A DNA stretch of 64,000 nt from UMGS1696 sp964463375 (GTDB lineage: Bacteria; Bacillota; Clostridia; Oscillospirales; CAG-272): assembly GCA_964463375.1 (NCBI GenBank), contig CAYXBQ010000001.1:124001-188000 (forward strand), read 5' to 3'. Every line of letters begins with the position of its first letter. The first letter of the stretch is position 1. Both the position numbers and the translations under genes were made by a program. Below the pieces are notes generated by a model, which was not told the DNA's origin, ran no database searches, and saw nothing but the letters and a program-made list of their open reading frames with translations. This document shows positions 17,142-25,045 of the stretch, piece after piece.

Positions 17142-18202
17142 TACTGCAGCAGGGCGGCATCGGGGGTAAAGCCGTAGAAGGTCTCATAGAAGGCGGTGGC
17201 ATCCTGCGTGAAGGCTTCGCCGGTGTACACAGCGGGGTGCAGGACGGAGGTCATCCACATAGCACCTAAGATACCGGACGGGATGGGGGAATCCCATTCT
17301 TCCAGCTGGGAGGGCATGGCGTAGATGGCATCGTTCTGTACGGCGGTGAGAGAGGAGAGCTGGCTATCGGCACGGATGTCGTCGGCGATATAATCGGCAC
17401 CGGAGGGGATCACGATCACGTCCGGGTCATAGGTCAAAATGGTCTCGTAGGATACTTCTGTCCAGTAGTCACCATCTAAGGCATCGCCCGCATTGACACC
17501 ACCGGCCAGGTCGATGAGGGAGCTCTGGTACATATCGGCAGGTGCGGTGGTCAGGTAGGAGGAGTTGCCGCCCATATAGACCACGGGCTTTTCGGTATCG
17601 GCGGTCAGGGCAGACAGGGTATCCATCTGGGTATCGTAGTAGGTGATCAGCTTGTCGGCGGCTTCGGACACACCGCAGGCTTCACCGATGATGGACAGCA
17701 TATCACACAGGTCTTCGTGGTTTTCCGGGTTTACCAAGATCACGGAAAGGCCAAGGTCCGTCAGGGTCTGGGCAGCTTCCGACAGCTTCTGGGGCATGAT
17801 CACCAGATCCGGTTCCAGAGAGGCGATCAGCTCTACGTTGGATTCCTTCATGGTACCCACGGCGGGCAGCTCCAAAAAGTCCGGTGCGCTGAGCTGGTAG
17901 ATGGGGCGGCTGGCGGCTTTATTCTCGATGCCTACCATACGATCGGACAGACCCAGCGCCATAACGGCGTAGGAGGAGACGTAATAGCAGCTGACGATGG
18001 TCTCTGCCGGTTTCTCCAGTTCTACGGTGCGGCCGGCCTGGTCGGTCAGGGAGATCACCTCGGGTTCGGTAGCGGTGGTGTCTGCCACAGTGGTATCGGC
18101 GGCGGTATCCGATTCGGAAACGGCAACGTCGGTATTGGTGCAGGCAACGGTTTGCAGCAGCAGGGCGGCGGTCAGGGCGAACAGGGCGATGCGTTTTTTC
18201 AT
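17141..18202 (-). CDS. metal/chelate ABC transporter substrate-binding lipoprotein, FecB/BtuF type
   Basis: First gene of the importer and Mo-hydroxylase operon, 353 residues. A signal peptide ends in a lipobox at QTVACT (Cys about 21), then a Thr/Asp-rich linker, then the two-lobed type III periplasmic-binding fold joined by a long helix. Family patterns include the opening TDQAGRTVELEKPAETIV and SLEPDLVIMP. It captures the ligand outside the cell and delivers it to the permease. TAGGAGT precedes the ATG, and a strong promoter lies 40-70 bp upstream. Iron-siderophore, haem, corrinoid or oxyanion binding cannot be told apart here. Confidence 0.88.
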   Translation of the reverse strand: MKKRIALFALTAALLLQTVACTNTDVAVSESDTAADTTVADTTATEPEVISLTDQAGRTVELEKPAETIVSCYYVSSYAVMALGLSDRMVGIENKAASRPIYQLSAPDFLELPAVGTMKESNVELIASLEPDLVIMPQKLSEAAQTLTDLGLSVILVNPENHEDLCDMLSIIGEACGVSEAADKLITYYDTQMDTLSALTADTEKPVVYMGGNSSYLTTAPADMYQSSLIDLAGGVNAGDALDGDYWTEVSYETILTYDPDVIVIPSGADYIADDIRADSQLSSLTAVQNDAIYAMPSQLEEWDSPIPSGILGAMWMTSVLHPAVYTGEAFTQDATAFYETFYGFTPDAALLQ

Positions 18203-18241
18203 GATGGTACTCCTACTATGTTGTGTCGTTTTTACCTATAT

Positions 18242-18270
18242 ATTATACCACAAAAGCGGCACTATGGCAA
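18242..18270 (-). promoter_or_regulatory. promoter of the importer / Mo-hydroxylase operon
   Basis: TTGCCA (18270-18265), 17 bp, TATAAT (18247-18242) with TG before the -10. The predicted leader is only about 35 nt, too short for a molybdenum-cofactor riboswitch. It lies between the MATE gene and the operon. Confidence 0.85.
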
Positions 18271-18298
18271 GGTTTTGGACGCAAGATTTGCACCAAGG

Positions 18299-19654
18299 TC
18301 AATGCGGATCCGCATGAATCTTAGTCATAGATGCGTTCTTTTGCAGAAACTGCTTATAGAACCAAAAGCCAACGGCGGTGGTGATGGTCTCGGTCACGGG
18401 GAAGGTCAGCCAAAACCAGGTCAAGCCGAACCGGGCAAAGAGAAATCCCAACGGGACAAAGCAGACTACGGTGCGGATCACGGTGAGGAGAGAGCTTTTC
18501 AGCCCTTCCCCTACGGCCTGGAAGAACACCGGGAAGGTCAGGGATGTCACCATGGGGATAAAGCTCACGCCGATGAAATGGAAGCCCACGGTGCCTATGT
18601 CGATGACCGTTTGATCCGATGTGAAGACGTGGAGCATGGGACCGGGGATGGTCTCAAAGCACAGGGTACCTACAGCCATCAGTGCCATGCCGAACAGCAC
18701 GGCCGTTTTCATGGTCTTGCGGCATCTGTGCAGGTCGCCGGCGGCGTAGTTATAGCTGACGATGGGCACGATGCAGGTCTGCATGGCACCTAAGGGGATA
18801 AAGAAAAACGTTTGCCACTTGTAGTAAAGCCCTAAGGCGGTGACGGCTTCGTTGGAGAAGGTAGCTAAAATCAGGTTCAGGCCCAGGATGTAGAAGGTAT
18901 AGGCGGACTGCATGAGCATATTGGGCACGCCCAGCCGGAAGATGTTGGCCACGTAGGCGGGGTATTTCCGGAAAGCGGGCGAACGGTGAAAGCCCTTGAT
19001 GACCACAACGGCGGCGGCTACGATCTGTCCGGCTACGGTGGCAACGGCGGCGCCGGCGATCCCCATTTCCGGCAGGTCAAAGAGGCCGAAGATGAGCAGC
19101 GGGTCTAAGATGATATTGGTGATGGCACCGAGGATCTGGGCGATCATGGGGGTGCGCATATCGCCATAGGCTTGCAGGACCTTTGTCCAGATGCTTTCCA
19201 AGAACAGACCCACGCTTGCCACGCAGACGATACGGCCATAGACGATGATCTCCTCGATGACGACCGGGGAATCGGTGGACATGGCGGCGTAGGCGGGCAG
19301 AATACACCAGCTGATCCCGGCAAACAGGATCCACAACGCCAGACCCAAGCAGGTACCAACGCCGGCATATTCTTCGGCTTCTTTGGTTTTGCCGACCCCC
19401 AGCCGTGCTGCCATGACGGTGTTGATCCCCACGCCTGTCCCCACAGCCAAGGCGATCATGAGCAGCTGCATGGGGTAGATGATGGATAAGGCGGTGAGTC
19501 CTGTGCCGTCGTATTGGCCGATGAAAAAGCTGTCAACGATATTATACAATGCCTGGATGAGCTGGGCCAGCATGACGGGTGGGGCAATTTTGAGTAGGAT
19601 CTTGCCAATGCTGGCAGATGCGTACAGGTCCTTTTGGTCGATGGATGCAGCCAT
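18299..19654 (-). CDS. MATE family multidrug/Na+ exporter
   Basis: A 451-residue, 12-segment membrane protein that exports drugs or metabolites in exchange for Na+ or H+. The N-terminal half begins KILLKIAPPVMLAQLIQALYNIVDSFFIG, recognisable as the first MATE repeat, and the second half repeats the pattern from about residue 235 (FRLGVPNMLMQSAYTFY). GGAGGAAAATC precedes the ATG. It has its own consensus promoter and no clear terminator before the operon promoter at 18270. The true substrate is unknown. Confidence 0.92.
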   Translation of the reverse strand: MAASIDQKDLYASASIGKILLKIAPPVMLAQLIQALYNIVDSFFIGQYDGTGLTALSIIYPMQLLMIALAVGTGVGINTVMAARLGVGKTKEAEEYAGVGTCLGLALWILFAGISWCILPAYAAMSTDSPVVIEEIIVYGRIVCVASVGLFLESIWTKVLQAYGDMRTPMIAQILGAITNIILDPLLIFGLFDLPEMGIAGAAVATVAGQIVAAAVVVIKGFHRSPAFRKYPAYVANIFRLGVPNMLMQSAYTFYILGLNLILATFSNEAVTALGLYYKWQTFFFIPLGAMQTCIVPIVSYNYAAGDLHRCRKTMKTAVLFGMALMAVGTLCFETIPGPMLHVFTSDQTVIDIGTVGFHFIGVSFIPMVTSLTFPVFFQAVGEGLKSSLLTVIRTVVCFVPLGFLFARFGLTWFWLTFPVTETITTAVGFWFYKQFLQKNASMTKIHADPH

Positions 19655-19694
19655 GATTTTCCTCCGAAAATGGTTTTAGGATCAGTCCCGTGGC

Positions 19695-19723
19695 ATTATA
19701 CGCCTTTTTACAGGATTTGTCAA
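19695..19723 (-). promoter_or_regulatory. consensus promoter of the MATE gene
   Basis: A perfect sigma-A promoter: TTGACA (19723-19718), 17 bp, TATAAT (19700-19695) on the minus strand, about 40 bp before the MATE start. Confidence 0.88.
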
Positions 19724-19809
19724 GGGGATGCGGAAAATTGATTTCCGTGGAAAACCCATCTCTTTTGTTCCCGCAGGCAGGATTTTTCGGGGAAAATTGC
19801 CGCGAGCCC

Positions 19810-19838
19810 TTGACACATCCGGGTGGAAACATTATAAT
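19810..19838 (+). promoter_or_regulatory. consensus promoter of the EamA-like transporter operon
   Basis: TTGACA (19810-19815), 17 bp, TATAAT (19833-19838). It is divergent from the MATE promoter about 90 bp away and is followed by a 55-nt leader. Confidence 0.9.
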
Positions 19839-19893
19839 AGATGAAAGTGGCAGGAGATCTGTCCATTTTATCAAGCATAAAGGATCGAGAAAA

Positions 19894-20805
19894 ATGGGTT
19901 ACTTATTTTGTGCGCTGGCTCTTTTGATGGGGGCCACCAAGGGGTACTGTGGAAAAAAGACCAGCGGTACCATTTCGTCGTTTGCAGATACCATGCTGTT
20001 CAATGCGGTGCGGATGCTCATTTGTATCCCCATCGGGCTGCTGTTTGTGTTCGTGTACACGTCTTCGCTTTCCGGGCTGGCGATCGATGGCAAGACGCTG
20101 CTGATCTCCGCGGTGGCCGGGGTCGCTACCTCTGTATTCGTAGTCACCTGGATCGCGGCGGTGCGGACGGGGGCTTACATGATGGTGGACGTGTTCCTGA
20201 CGTTAGGCGTTGTGGTGCCGGTGCTGGCTTGCCGGGTCTTCTTTGCGGAGGCGGTGCGCTGGAACCAGATCGTGGGGATCCTGCTGCTGGCGGTAGCGGC
20301 CTACATCATGTGCGGCTACAACAATGCCATTGGCAAGGCGCAGATCACGCCCGGTTCCCTGCTGCTTTTGACCGTATGCGGTGTAGCCAACGGGATCACG
20401 TCCTTCTCCCAGAAGTGGTTCCGCTATGAGAGCACGGCGGATGTGTCTGTGTACAATTTCTACACCTATGTATTTTCGGCGGTGATCCTGCTTTTGTGCT
20501 GGGCTGTGGTACATAGCAAAAACCCGGCAAAGGCGACGGATACTGGTGCGGATCGGAAAGCGGTCATCCAGAAATTGGCAGTGTATGTGGTGATCATGTC
20601 CCTGTGCCTGTTCCTGCATTCCCTGTTCTCCACCATGGCTGCCGGGTATCTGACCTCCTCGCAGCTGTATCCGCTGATGCAGGGTGGGTCGCTGGTGCTG
20701 TCCATGTGCATGTGTGCGCTGTTCTTCGGGGAGAAGATCACGGGGCGGTGCGTACTGGGGATCGGCGTGGCCTTTGCGGCACTGCTTTGTATCAATCTGT
20801 TGTAA
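19894..20805 (+). CDS. EamA/DMT-type membrane transporter
   Basis: A 303-residue protein with about ten hydrophobic segments and the two-halved layout of the drug/metabolite transporter superfamily. Typical features are the first segment ending KGYCGKKTSG, the mid-protein AVRWNQIVGILLLAVAAYIM, and the parallel C-terminal EKITGRCVLGIGVAFAALL. The substrate is unknown. The start at 19894 follows AAAGGA and fits the promoter; an upstream in-frame extension would begin before the promoter. GDPD follows 31 bp downstream and probably shares the transcript. Confidence 0.8.
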   Translation: MGYLFCALALLMGATKGYCGKKTSGTISSFADTMLFNAVRMLICIPIGLLFVFVYTSSLSGLAIDGKTLLISAVAGVATSVFVVTWIAAVRTGAYMMVDVFLTLGVVVPVLACRVFFAEAVRWNQIVGILLLAVAAYIMCGYNNAIGKAQITPGSLLLLTVCGVANGITSFSQKWFRYESTADVSVYNFYTYVFSAVILLLCWAVVHSKNPAKATDTGADRKAVIQKLAVYVVIMSLCLFLHSLFSTMAAGYLTSSQLYPLMQGGSLVLSMCMCALFFGEKITGRCVLGIGVAFAALLCINLL

Positions 20806-20836
20806 ACCAATTTACACTACATAAAGGAGTTTTCTT

Positions 20837-21622
20837 ATGTCTGAATATCTTTGGCAACCAAGACCGGATCATATTCCCGTGCTGGGGCACCGTGGGATCT
20901 GCGCACGGTATCCGGAAAACACGCTGATCTCCTTTGATGCCGCCATCGAGCTGGGCTGTGACCTGATCGAATTCGACATCAACATCACGAAGGACGGGGT
21001 GCCGGTGGTGATCCACGACAACACCATCGATCGGACCTGTGTGGGGCATACGGGCGCTGTGCGGGACTACACCCTGGAGGAGCTGAAAAGCTTTGATTTC
21101 TGCACGGAAAAGTTTGCCGACAAGTTCCCGGGCACGCCCATCCCCACACTGCGGGAGGTACTGACGCTGGGGGCAAAGAAGGATACCCTGTGCTACAACA
21201 TCGAGATCAAGGATTACACAGAGGAATGTGTGGACAAGACCATGGCGCTGGTGCGGGAATTTGGGATCGCAGAGCGGACGGTGATCGCCAGCTTCTCGGT
21301 GGCTGTGCTGCAATACACCCAGAAGTCCTATCCGGAAATGCGTACCCAGGGCTTCCCCACTCGGATCCTGCCGGATGCACCCATGGAGCTGTACGACCGG
21401 ATGTATGGCATGGGGATCCCGGTGACCTGGCCCGGCTGCACGGAGGAACAGATCGCCGCAGATGTGCAGTTTGCTATGGATCACAATATCCTGCCCTGGC
21501 TGTTCTGTGCGGACACGGAGGAAGTGGTCATGCAGTGCGTGCGGCACCATTGTGCCAACATCACCGGGAACGATCCGGCTGTGGCTTTGACGGTGCTGCG
21601 GAAGCTTGGGCTGCACGACTGA
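20837..21622 (+). CDS. glycerophosphodiester phosphodiesterase
   Basis: Hydrolyses glycerophosphodiesters (deacylated phospholipids or teichoic-acid fragments) to glycerol 3-phosphate and an alcohol. The 261-residue TIM barrel has the expected motifs: LGHRGICARYPENT near the N-terminus, LIEFDINITKDG and VVIHDNTIDRT, which supply the metal and catalytic His residues. There is no signal peptide, so it is cytosolic. AAAGGAG sits 7 bp before the ATG. It is probably cotranscribed with the membrane transporter upstream and is followed by a strong terminator. Confidence 0.93.
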   Translation: MSEYLWQPRPDHIPVLGHRGICARYPENTLISFDAAIELGCDLIEFDINITKDGVPVVIHDNTIDRTCVGHTGAVRDYTLEELKSFDFCTEKFADKFPGTPIPTLREVLTLGAKKDTLCYNIEIKDYTEECVDKTMALVREFGIAERTVIASFSVAVLQYTQKSYPEMRTQGFPTRILPDAPMELYDRMYGMGIPVTWPGCTEEQIAADVQFAMDHNILPWLFCADTEEVVMQCVRHHCANITGNDPAVALTVLRKLGLHD

Positions 21623-21623
21623 A

Positions 21624-21813
21624 TTAGGCGGTTGTCTTATTTAATTTCGGCACTCGCCTAATACAATATGGACAAAAGAAATCCCATGAAACGGATCAAA
21701 TGGATCTGGTTTCATGGGATTTGCTTGTTTTTAGGCAGTCATCTTATTCATGGAGCATTACACCCGTGCTTGGTATCTTAGCTGTACTGTGTAATAAGGC
21801 ATTTGTCTTATGC
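21624..21813. repeat. three degenerate copies of a 19-bp repeat in an intergenic region
   Basis: Similar stretches start at 21624 (TTAGGCGGTTGTCTTATTT), 21731 (TTAGGCAGTCATCTTATTC) and 21795 (TAAGGCATTTGTCTTATGC). They flank or follow the terminator between two convergent genes. The rest of this 254-bp gap holds no open frame that I can support. Confidence 0.4.
21679..21722. terminator. terminator after GDPD, probably bidirectional
   Basis: Arms at 21679-21692 and 21709-21722 pair perfectly over 14 bp. The + strand is followed by a T-rich tail (21721-21732), the minus strand by TTTCTTTTG. It can serve both GDPD and the convergent DUF6259-like gene. Confidence 0.85.
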
Positions 21814-21876
21814 AGATGATATGTCTATGATCCTGCGACAGTGGTGTTTGTTCCGGGCACTTCCCCGCTGTCATTG

Positions 21877-23952
21877 TCAGTTGAGGGGATACAGAACGGC
21901 ATCCAGTGCGGGGACGGTGATCTCTTTTCCATCGATCCGGCATACGGCGGCGTTGTCTCCGGGGTTGACCAGGATCTGTGCCTGTTTGCCGTCGGGCGTT
22001 TCCCAGGCGGTGGTGTGGATGGCCGGGAAGGTGCGCATTCTGCCGCTGACCTCATAGTCGATGGTGCCACCGTCTACGGGCTTTGCCGGGATCATGCGGC
22101 CGTTGCACAGGTAGGGCTTGCCCTCCTCTTTGTAGAAGCGGGTCAGGTTCCGGACCATGGTCAGCGTTTTTGCCTTATCCGGTGCGTGCTCGAAGTCTCT
22201 GGTACCCCAGTTGGGCATCAAGATCCCGTCAGGGGTCAGCACCAGCGTCATGCAGTCGCCGGCGGCAAAGGAGTACGCCATGCGCCAACGGAGGGAATCC
22301 ACGTCGGAGCGGAAGGGGCAGCTCACCTGGTTCCCCATGAAATTGCGCAGGTATTCGTGGTAGATATAGGCATACAGCGGAACTGCCTTGCCGATGAAAT
22401 AGTTGAGCTCGAAACGGTTATCACTGAACAGCAGGTTGCCGATGAAGGGCTCTGCCGCGGCAGATTCACAGCCGAACAGCATTTTACCGCCAATGTCGTT
22501 CCATTCACCCAGGATCGTTTGCATATTGGAGGTCATCCACGGGCCGGGAACATCCGGGTGGCCGTGGTTCTTGCTATAGCAGAAATATTGGCCGCCGCCG
22601 TGGTTTTGGTCCAGGATCTGGGCATAGTCTACGCCGCTCTGGATCAGGGGGGTATAGGCATCCAACAGCAGCTGGCGACCTACCTCGGAGGCGGGACAAA
22701 TGTCGTAGCCGGAGCGCTGGCCGGTGCAGATATGGCTGATGGCGACCTTGCCGTCGGGACCTGCGCACATACCGGCTTCCAAACCGTTTTCGTCGAAGGT
22801 CTTTTGGTTGTTGTATTCGGCGATCAGGTTGCTCTGGATGGTATAGCCGAAGCCAGAGCAGTACACACCCAAGAGGTCGCCTTTTTCGTGTAGAGCATCT
22901 AAGAAGCTGCGGAAGTTCTCTTCTCCACCAAAGGGCGGCCATACATACGGCGGTGCCCAGGGTGCGGTGCCTTCCCAATGCATGAGCAGTACCAGCAGGC
23001 GGCTGTCCGTGGCCTCTCGCAGTTCGTCGATCAGCGGCAGGGCGTTGGTGTAGGGGAACAGCTTATTGGGGGTCATGGTGTCCATGTCATGGATGCCTCT
23101 GACCGGGTAGGAGATGATCAGGGGCGAATCCGGATACCAGTCAGGCAGGTTGGGATTATCGCTGATCTTATACACACGGGGCGGCAGTGCAGAGGCGAAC
23201 CAGGTGCGGTACCGTTCGGCTGCCGATTCCCAGCTGCCAGCTACGGCAGACCAGATAATGGGGTAGGTCTGGTAGAAGGGTTCGCCGCAGGATACGCCGC
23301 AGAACAGACGCAGCTGCATGGTCACGCCGCCGTTTTCCGGGCCCTGCTCCGGGTAGAAATCGATGCCTTTGACACCACGAGCCGGGTCATGGGCACCTAT
23401 GTACAGCCCCACATCCTCCCAGATGTAGGCCAGCATTTGGGTGCAGACCATGTTGGGGAACACCGGGAAGCAGCCCTCCGAGGGATACCGGGGTTCCATA
23501 TGACGCAGGTGAGAGCTTTCCCGCAGCTCGATGTTGGACACAAGAGCCCCTTCGTTATAGGGGAACAAGATCGAACCGCCAACGGACGGATCGTTTTCCA
23601 CCAGCGTTGGCAGGGTCACCAGGGGGAAATCCACCCATTCTACCACGTGGTCTGCATCCGGGGTCACGTCGATGCGCCAGGCAGCCTCACCGGCTTCGTT
23701 TGCCAGATGCACTGTGGCAATCAGACCCGGCATGGCGGCAAAATCGGTATACACGGCGCCGTCTTCCGTCTCGGTACAGGTGGCGGCATCGTAGGCGCTA
23801 CAGGTGGTGCCGTCGCCCGCTTTGTCCAGCAGATGGATGCGGAACAGGGGGGATGGTGCGCACAGCCGTTCCTTTCCGTTCAGGCACAGGGACGACACGG
23901 TTTTGGCGGTAAAATCCACCGTGAGATCAAAATTTCGTAAAGCAAGCTGCAT
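21877..23952 (-). CDS. DUF6259-like putative glycoside hydrolase
   Basis: A 691-residue protein without signal peptide. I recognise it as of the DUF6259 type: an N-terminal beta-sandwich domain (about 1-260), a central TIM-barrel-like region with LLVLLMHWEGTAPW, GVYCSGFGYT and AQILDQNHGGGQYFC, and a C-terminal beta domain. Such proteins are thought to act on glycans, but no activity can be assigned here. Asp and Glu residues of YAQILDQN and LFGCESAAAE are candidates for catalysis. GGAGGAGCG precedes the ATG. It stands alone between its own promoter and a terminator. Confidence 0.65.
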   Translation of the reverse strand: MQLALRNFDLTVDFTAKTVSSLCLNGKERLCAPSPLFRIHLLDKAGDGTTCSAYDAATCTETEDGAVYTDFAAMPGLIATVHLANEAGEAAWRIDVTPDADHVVEWVDFPLVTLPTLVENDPSVGGSILFPYNEGALVSNIELRESSHLRHMEPRYPSEGCFPVFPNMVCTQMLAYIWEDVGLYIGAHDPARGVKGIDFYPEQGPENGGVTMQLRLFCGVSCGEPFYQTYPIIWSAVAGSWESAAERYRTWFASALPPRVYKISDNPNLPDWYPDSPLIISYPVRGIHDMDTMTPNKLFPYTNALPLIDELREATDSRLLVLLMHWEGTAPWAPPYVWPPFGGEENFRSFLDALHEKGDLLGVYCSGFGYTIQSNLIAEYNNQKTFDENGLEAGMCAGPDGKVAISHICTGQRSGYDICPASEVGRQLLLDAYTPLIQSGVDYAQILDQNHGGGQYFCYSKNHGHPDVPGPWMTSNMQTILGEWNDIGGKMLFGCESAAAEPFIGNLLFSDNRFELNYFIGKAVPLYAYIYHEYLRNFMGNQVSCPFRSDVDSLRWRMAYSFAAGDCMTLVLTPDGILMPNWGTRDFEHAPDKAKTLTMVRNLTRFYKEEGKPYLCNGRMIPAKPVDGGTIDYEVSGRMRTFPAIHTTAWETPDGKQAQILVNPGDNAAVCRIDGKEITVPALDAVLYPLN

Positions 23953-24008
23953 ATGCTTCGCTCCTCCTTTTGCACTTGGTTTGAGAATACGACCATAGTT
24001 TTGTCAAT

Positions 24009-24037
24009 AGTATAGCATATTTGCCAGAAAAATACAA
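24009..24037 (-). promoter_or_regulatory. promoter of the DUF6259-like gene
   Basis: TTGTAT (24037-24032), 17 bp, TATACT (24014-24009) on the minus strand, 57 bp before the start codon. Confidence 0.7.
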
Positions 24038-24094
24038 TCCCCCTGCGGCGAAAAAGTGAAAATCGGGGTCTGCGGTGTTTTTCGGCTTTGGCGG

Positions 24095-24123
24095 TTGATT
24101 TTCCTGTCGAATTATGGTATACT
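24095..24123 (+). promoter_or_regulatory. promoter of the exonuclease gene
   Basis: TTGATT (24095-24100), 17 bp, TATACT (24118-24123) with an extended -10 TGG, about 30 bp before the ATG at 24156. Confidence 0.8.
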
Positions 24124-24155
24124 ATTGCTGTATTCTTTTTTCGTGAGGTGTTGTC

Positions 24156-24998
24156 ATGCCGCATTTGCTGCTCGTGGACGGGCACAATCTTCTTTTCAAA
24201 ATGTTTTACGGTATGCCGGAGATCCGGGGGCGGGATGGAGGCAAGGTGCAGGCTGTGGTGGGCTTTGCCAGTGCTATGCGCAAGGTGGTGCAGCTATGTC
24301 GGCCTTCCCACATGCTGGTGCTGTTCGACAGCGAGGAAAACGGCGACCGGCGGCAGATGTGTCCGGATTACAAGGCGAATCGGCCGGACTACAGCGCCAT
24401 GGCACCGGACGACTGCCCCTTTACCCAGCTACCCTACATCTATAAGCTGTTGGAGAAAATGGAGATCCCCCATGCGGAGATCCATGGATGTGAAGCGGAC
24501 GATGTGATCGCTGCCTATGCGCTGACATGTGCGGCACGGGATTGGACGGTGCTGATCATGTCCACCGATCGGGACTACTACCAGCTCATTCGGGAGAATG
24601 TTTCGGTGATGCTGTATCGAGGGTTCGACAGCTCCTTTGTGACGCCGGAGACGGTGCTGGAAAAATATGGTGTGCTGCCGGAGCGGTTTGCGGATCACAA
24701 GTGCCTGACCGGGGACAAGAGCGACAACATTGCGGGGATCCCGGGCATTGGACCCAAACGGGCAGCGGATCTGCTCAATCGCTATGGGGATCTGGAAGGG
24801 ATCTTAGCCCATGTGGAAGAAGTCTCGCCACCAAAGGTACGGCAGGCGCTGCTTTCGGCGGAAGAGGTGCTCATGCGGAATCGGCAGCTGATCCTGCTGG
24901 ATGGCTCGGCGCCGCTGCCCTTTGAACCGGATACGCTGGCGGCACCACGATATGTGTCCGGGGGCCAGGCGGTTTTGGAAGATATTGGCGTATTTTGA
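24156..24998 (+). CDS. 5'-3' exonuclease, FEN/Pol I N-terminal domain type
   Basis: A free-standing flap-type exonuclease of 280 residues, like the N-terminal domain of DNA polymerase I or the YpcP-type exonuclease. Metal-binding acidic residues are in LLVDGHN, VLFDSEE, GCEADDVIA and IMSTDRDYYQL, and GDKSDNIAGIPGIGPKRAADLL forms the helix-hairpin-helix. It removes RNA primers and flaps. GAGGTG precedes the ATG. It is a single-gene unit with its own promoter and a terminator. No polymerase domain follows. Confidence 0.93.
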   Translation: MPHLLLVDGHNLLFKMFYGMPEIRGRDGGKVQAVVGFASAMRKVVQLCRPSHMLVLFDSEENGDRRQMCPDYKANRPDYSAMAPDDCPFTQLPYIYKLLEKMEIPHAEIHGCEADDVIAAYALTCAARDWTVLIMSTDRDYYQLIRENVSVMLYRGFDSSFVTPETVLEKYGVLPERFADHKCLTGDKSDNIAGIPGIGPKRAADLLNRYGDLEGILAHVEEVSPPKVRQALLSAEEVLMRNRQLILLDGSAPLPFEPDTLAAPRYVSGGQAVLEDIGVF

Positions 24999-25001
24999 TG
25001 T

Positions 25002-25030
25002 AAAAAGAGAGGATCGCTCCTCTCTTTTTT
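25002..25030. terminator. bidirectional terminator
   Basis: A perfect 12-bp stem (25002-25013 with 25018-25029), 4-nt loop, A-run on one side and T-run on the other. It ends both the exonuclease gene (+) and the binding-protein gene (-). Confidence 0.92.
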
Positions 25031-25045
25031 GGTGTGCTTTTTGGA

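Noticed and set aside
18203..18241. Molybdenum-cofactor riboswitch before the Mo-hydroxylase operon
   Set aside because: The leader from the predicted start site to the ATG is only about 35 nt, too short for that element.
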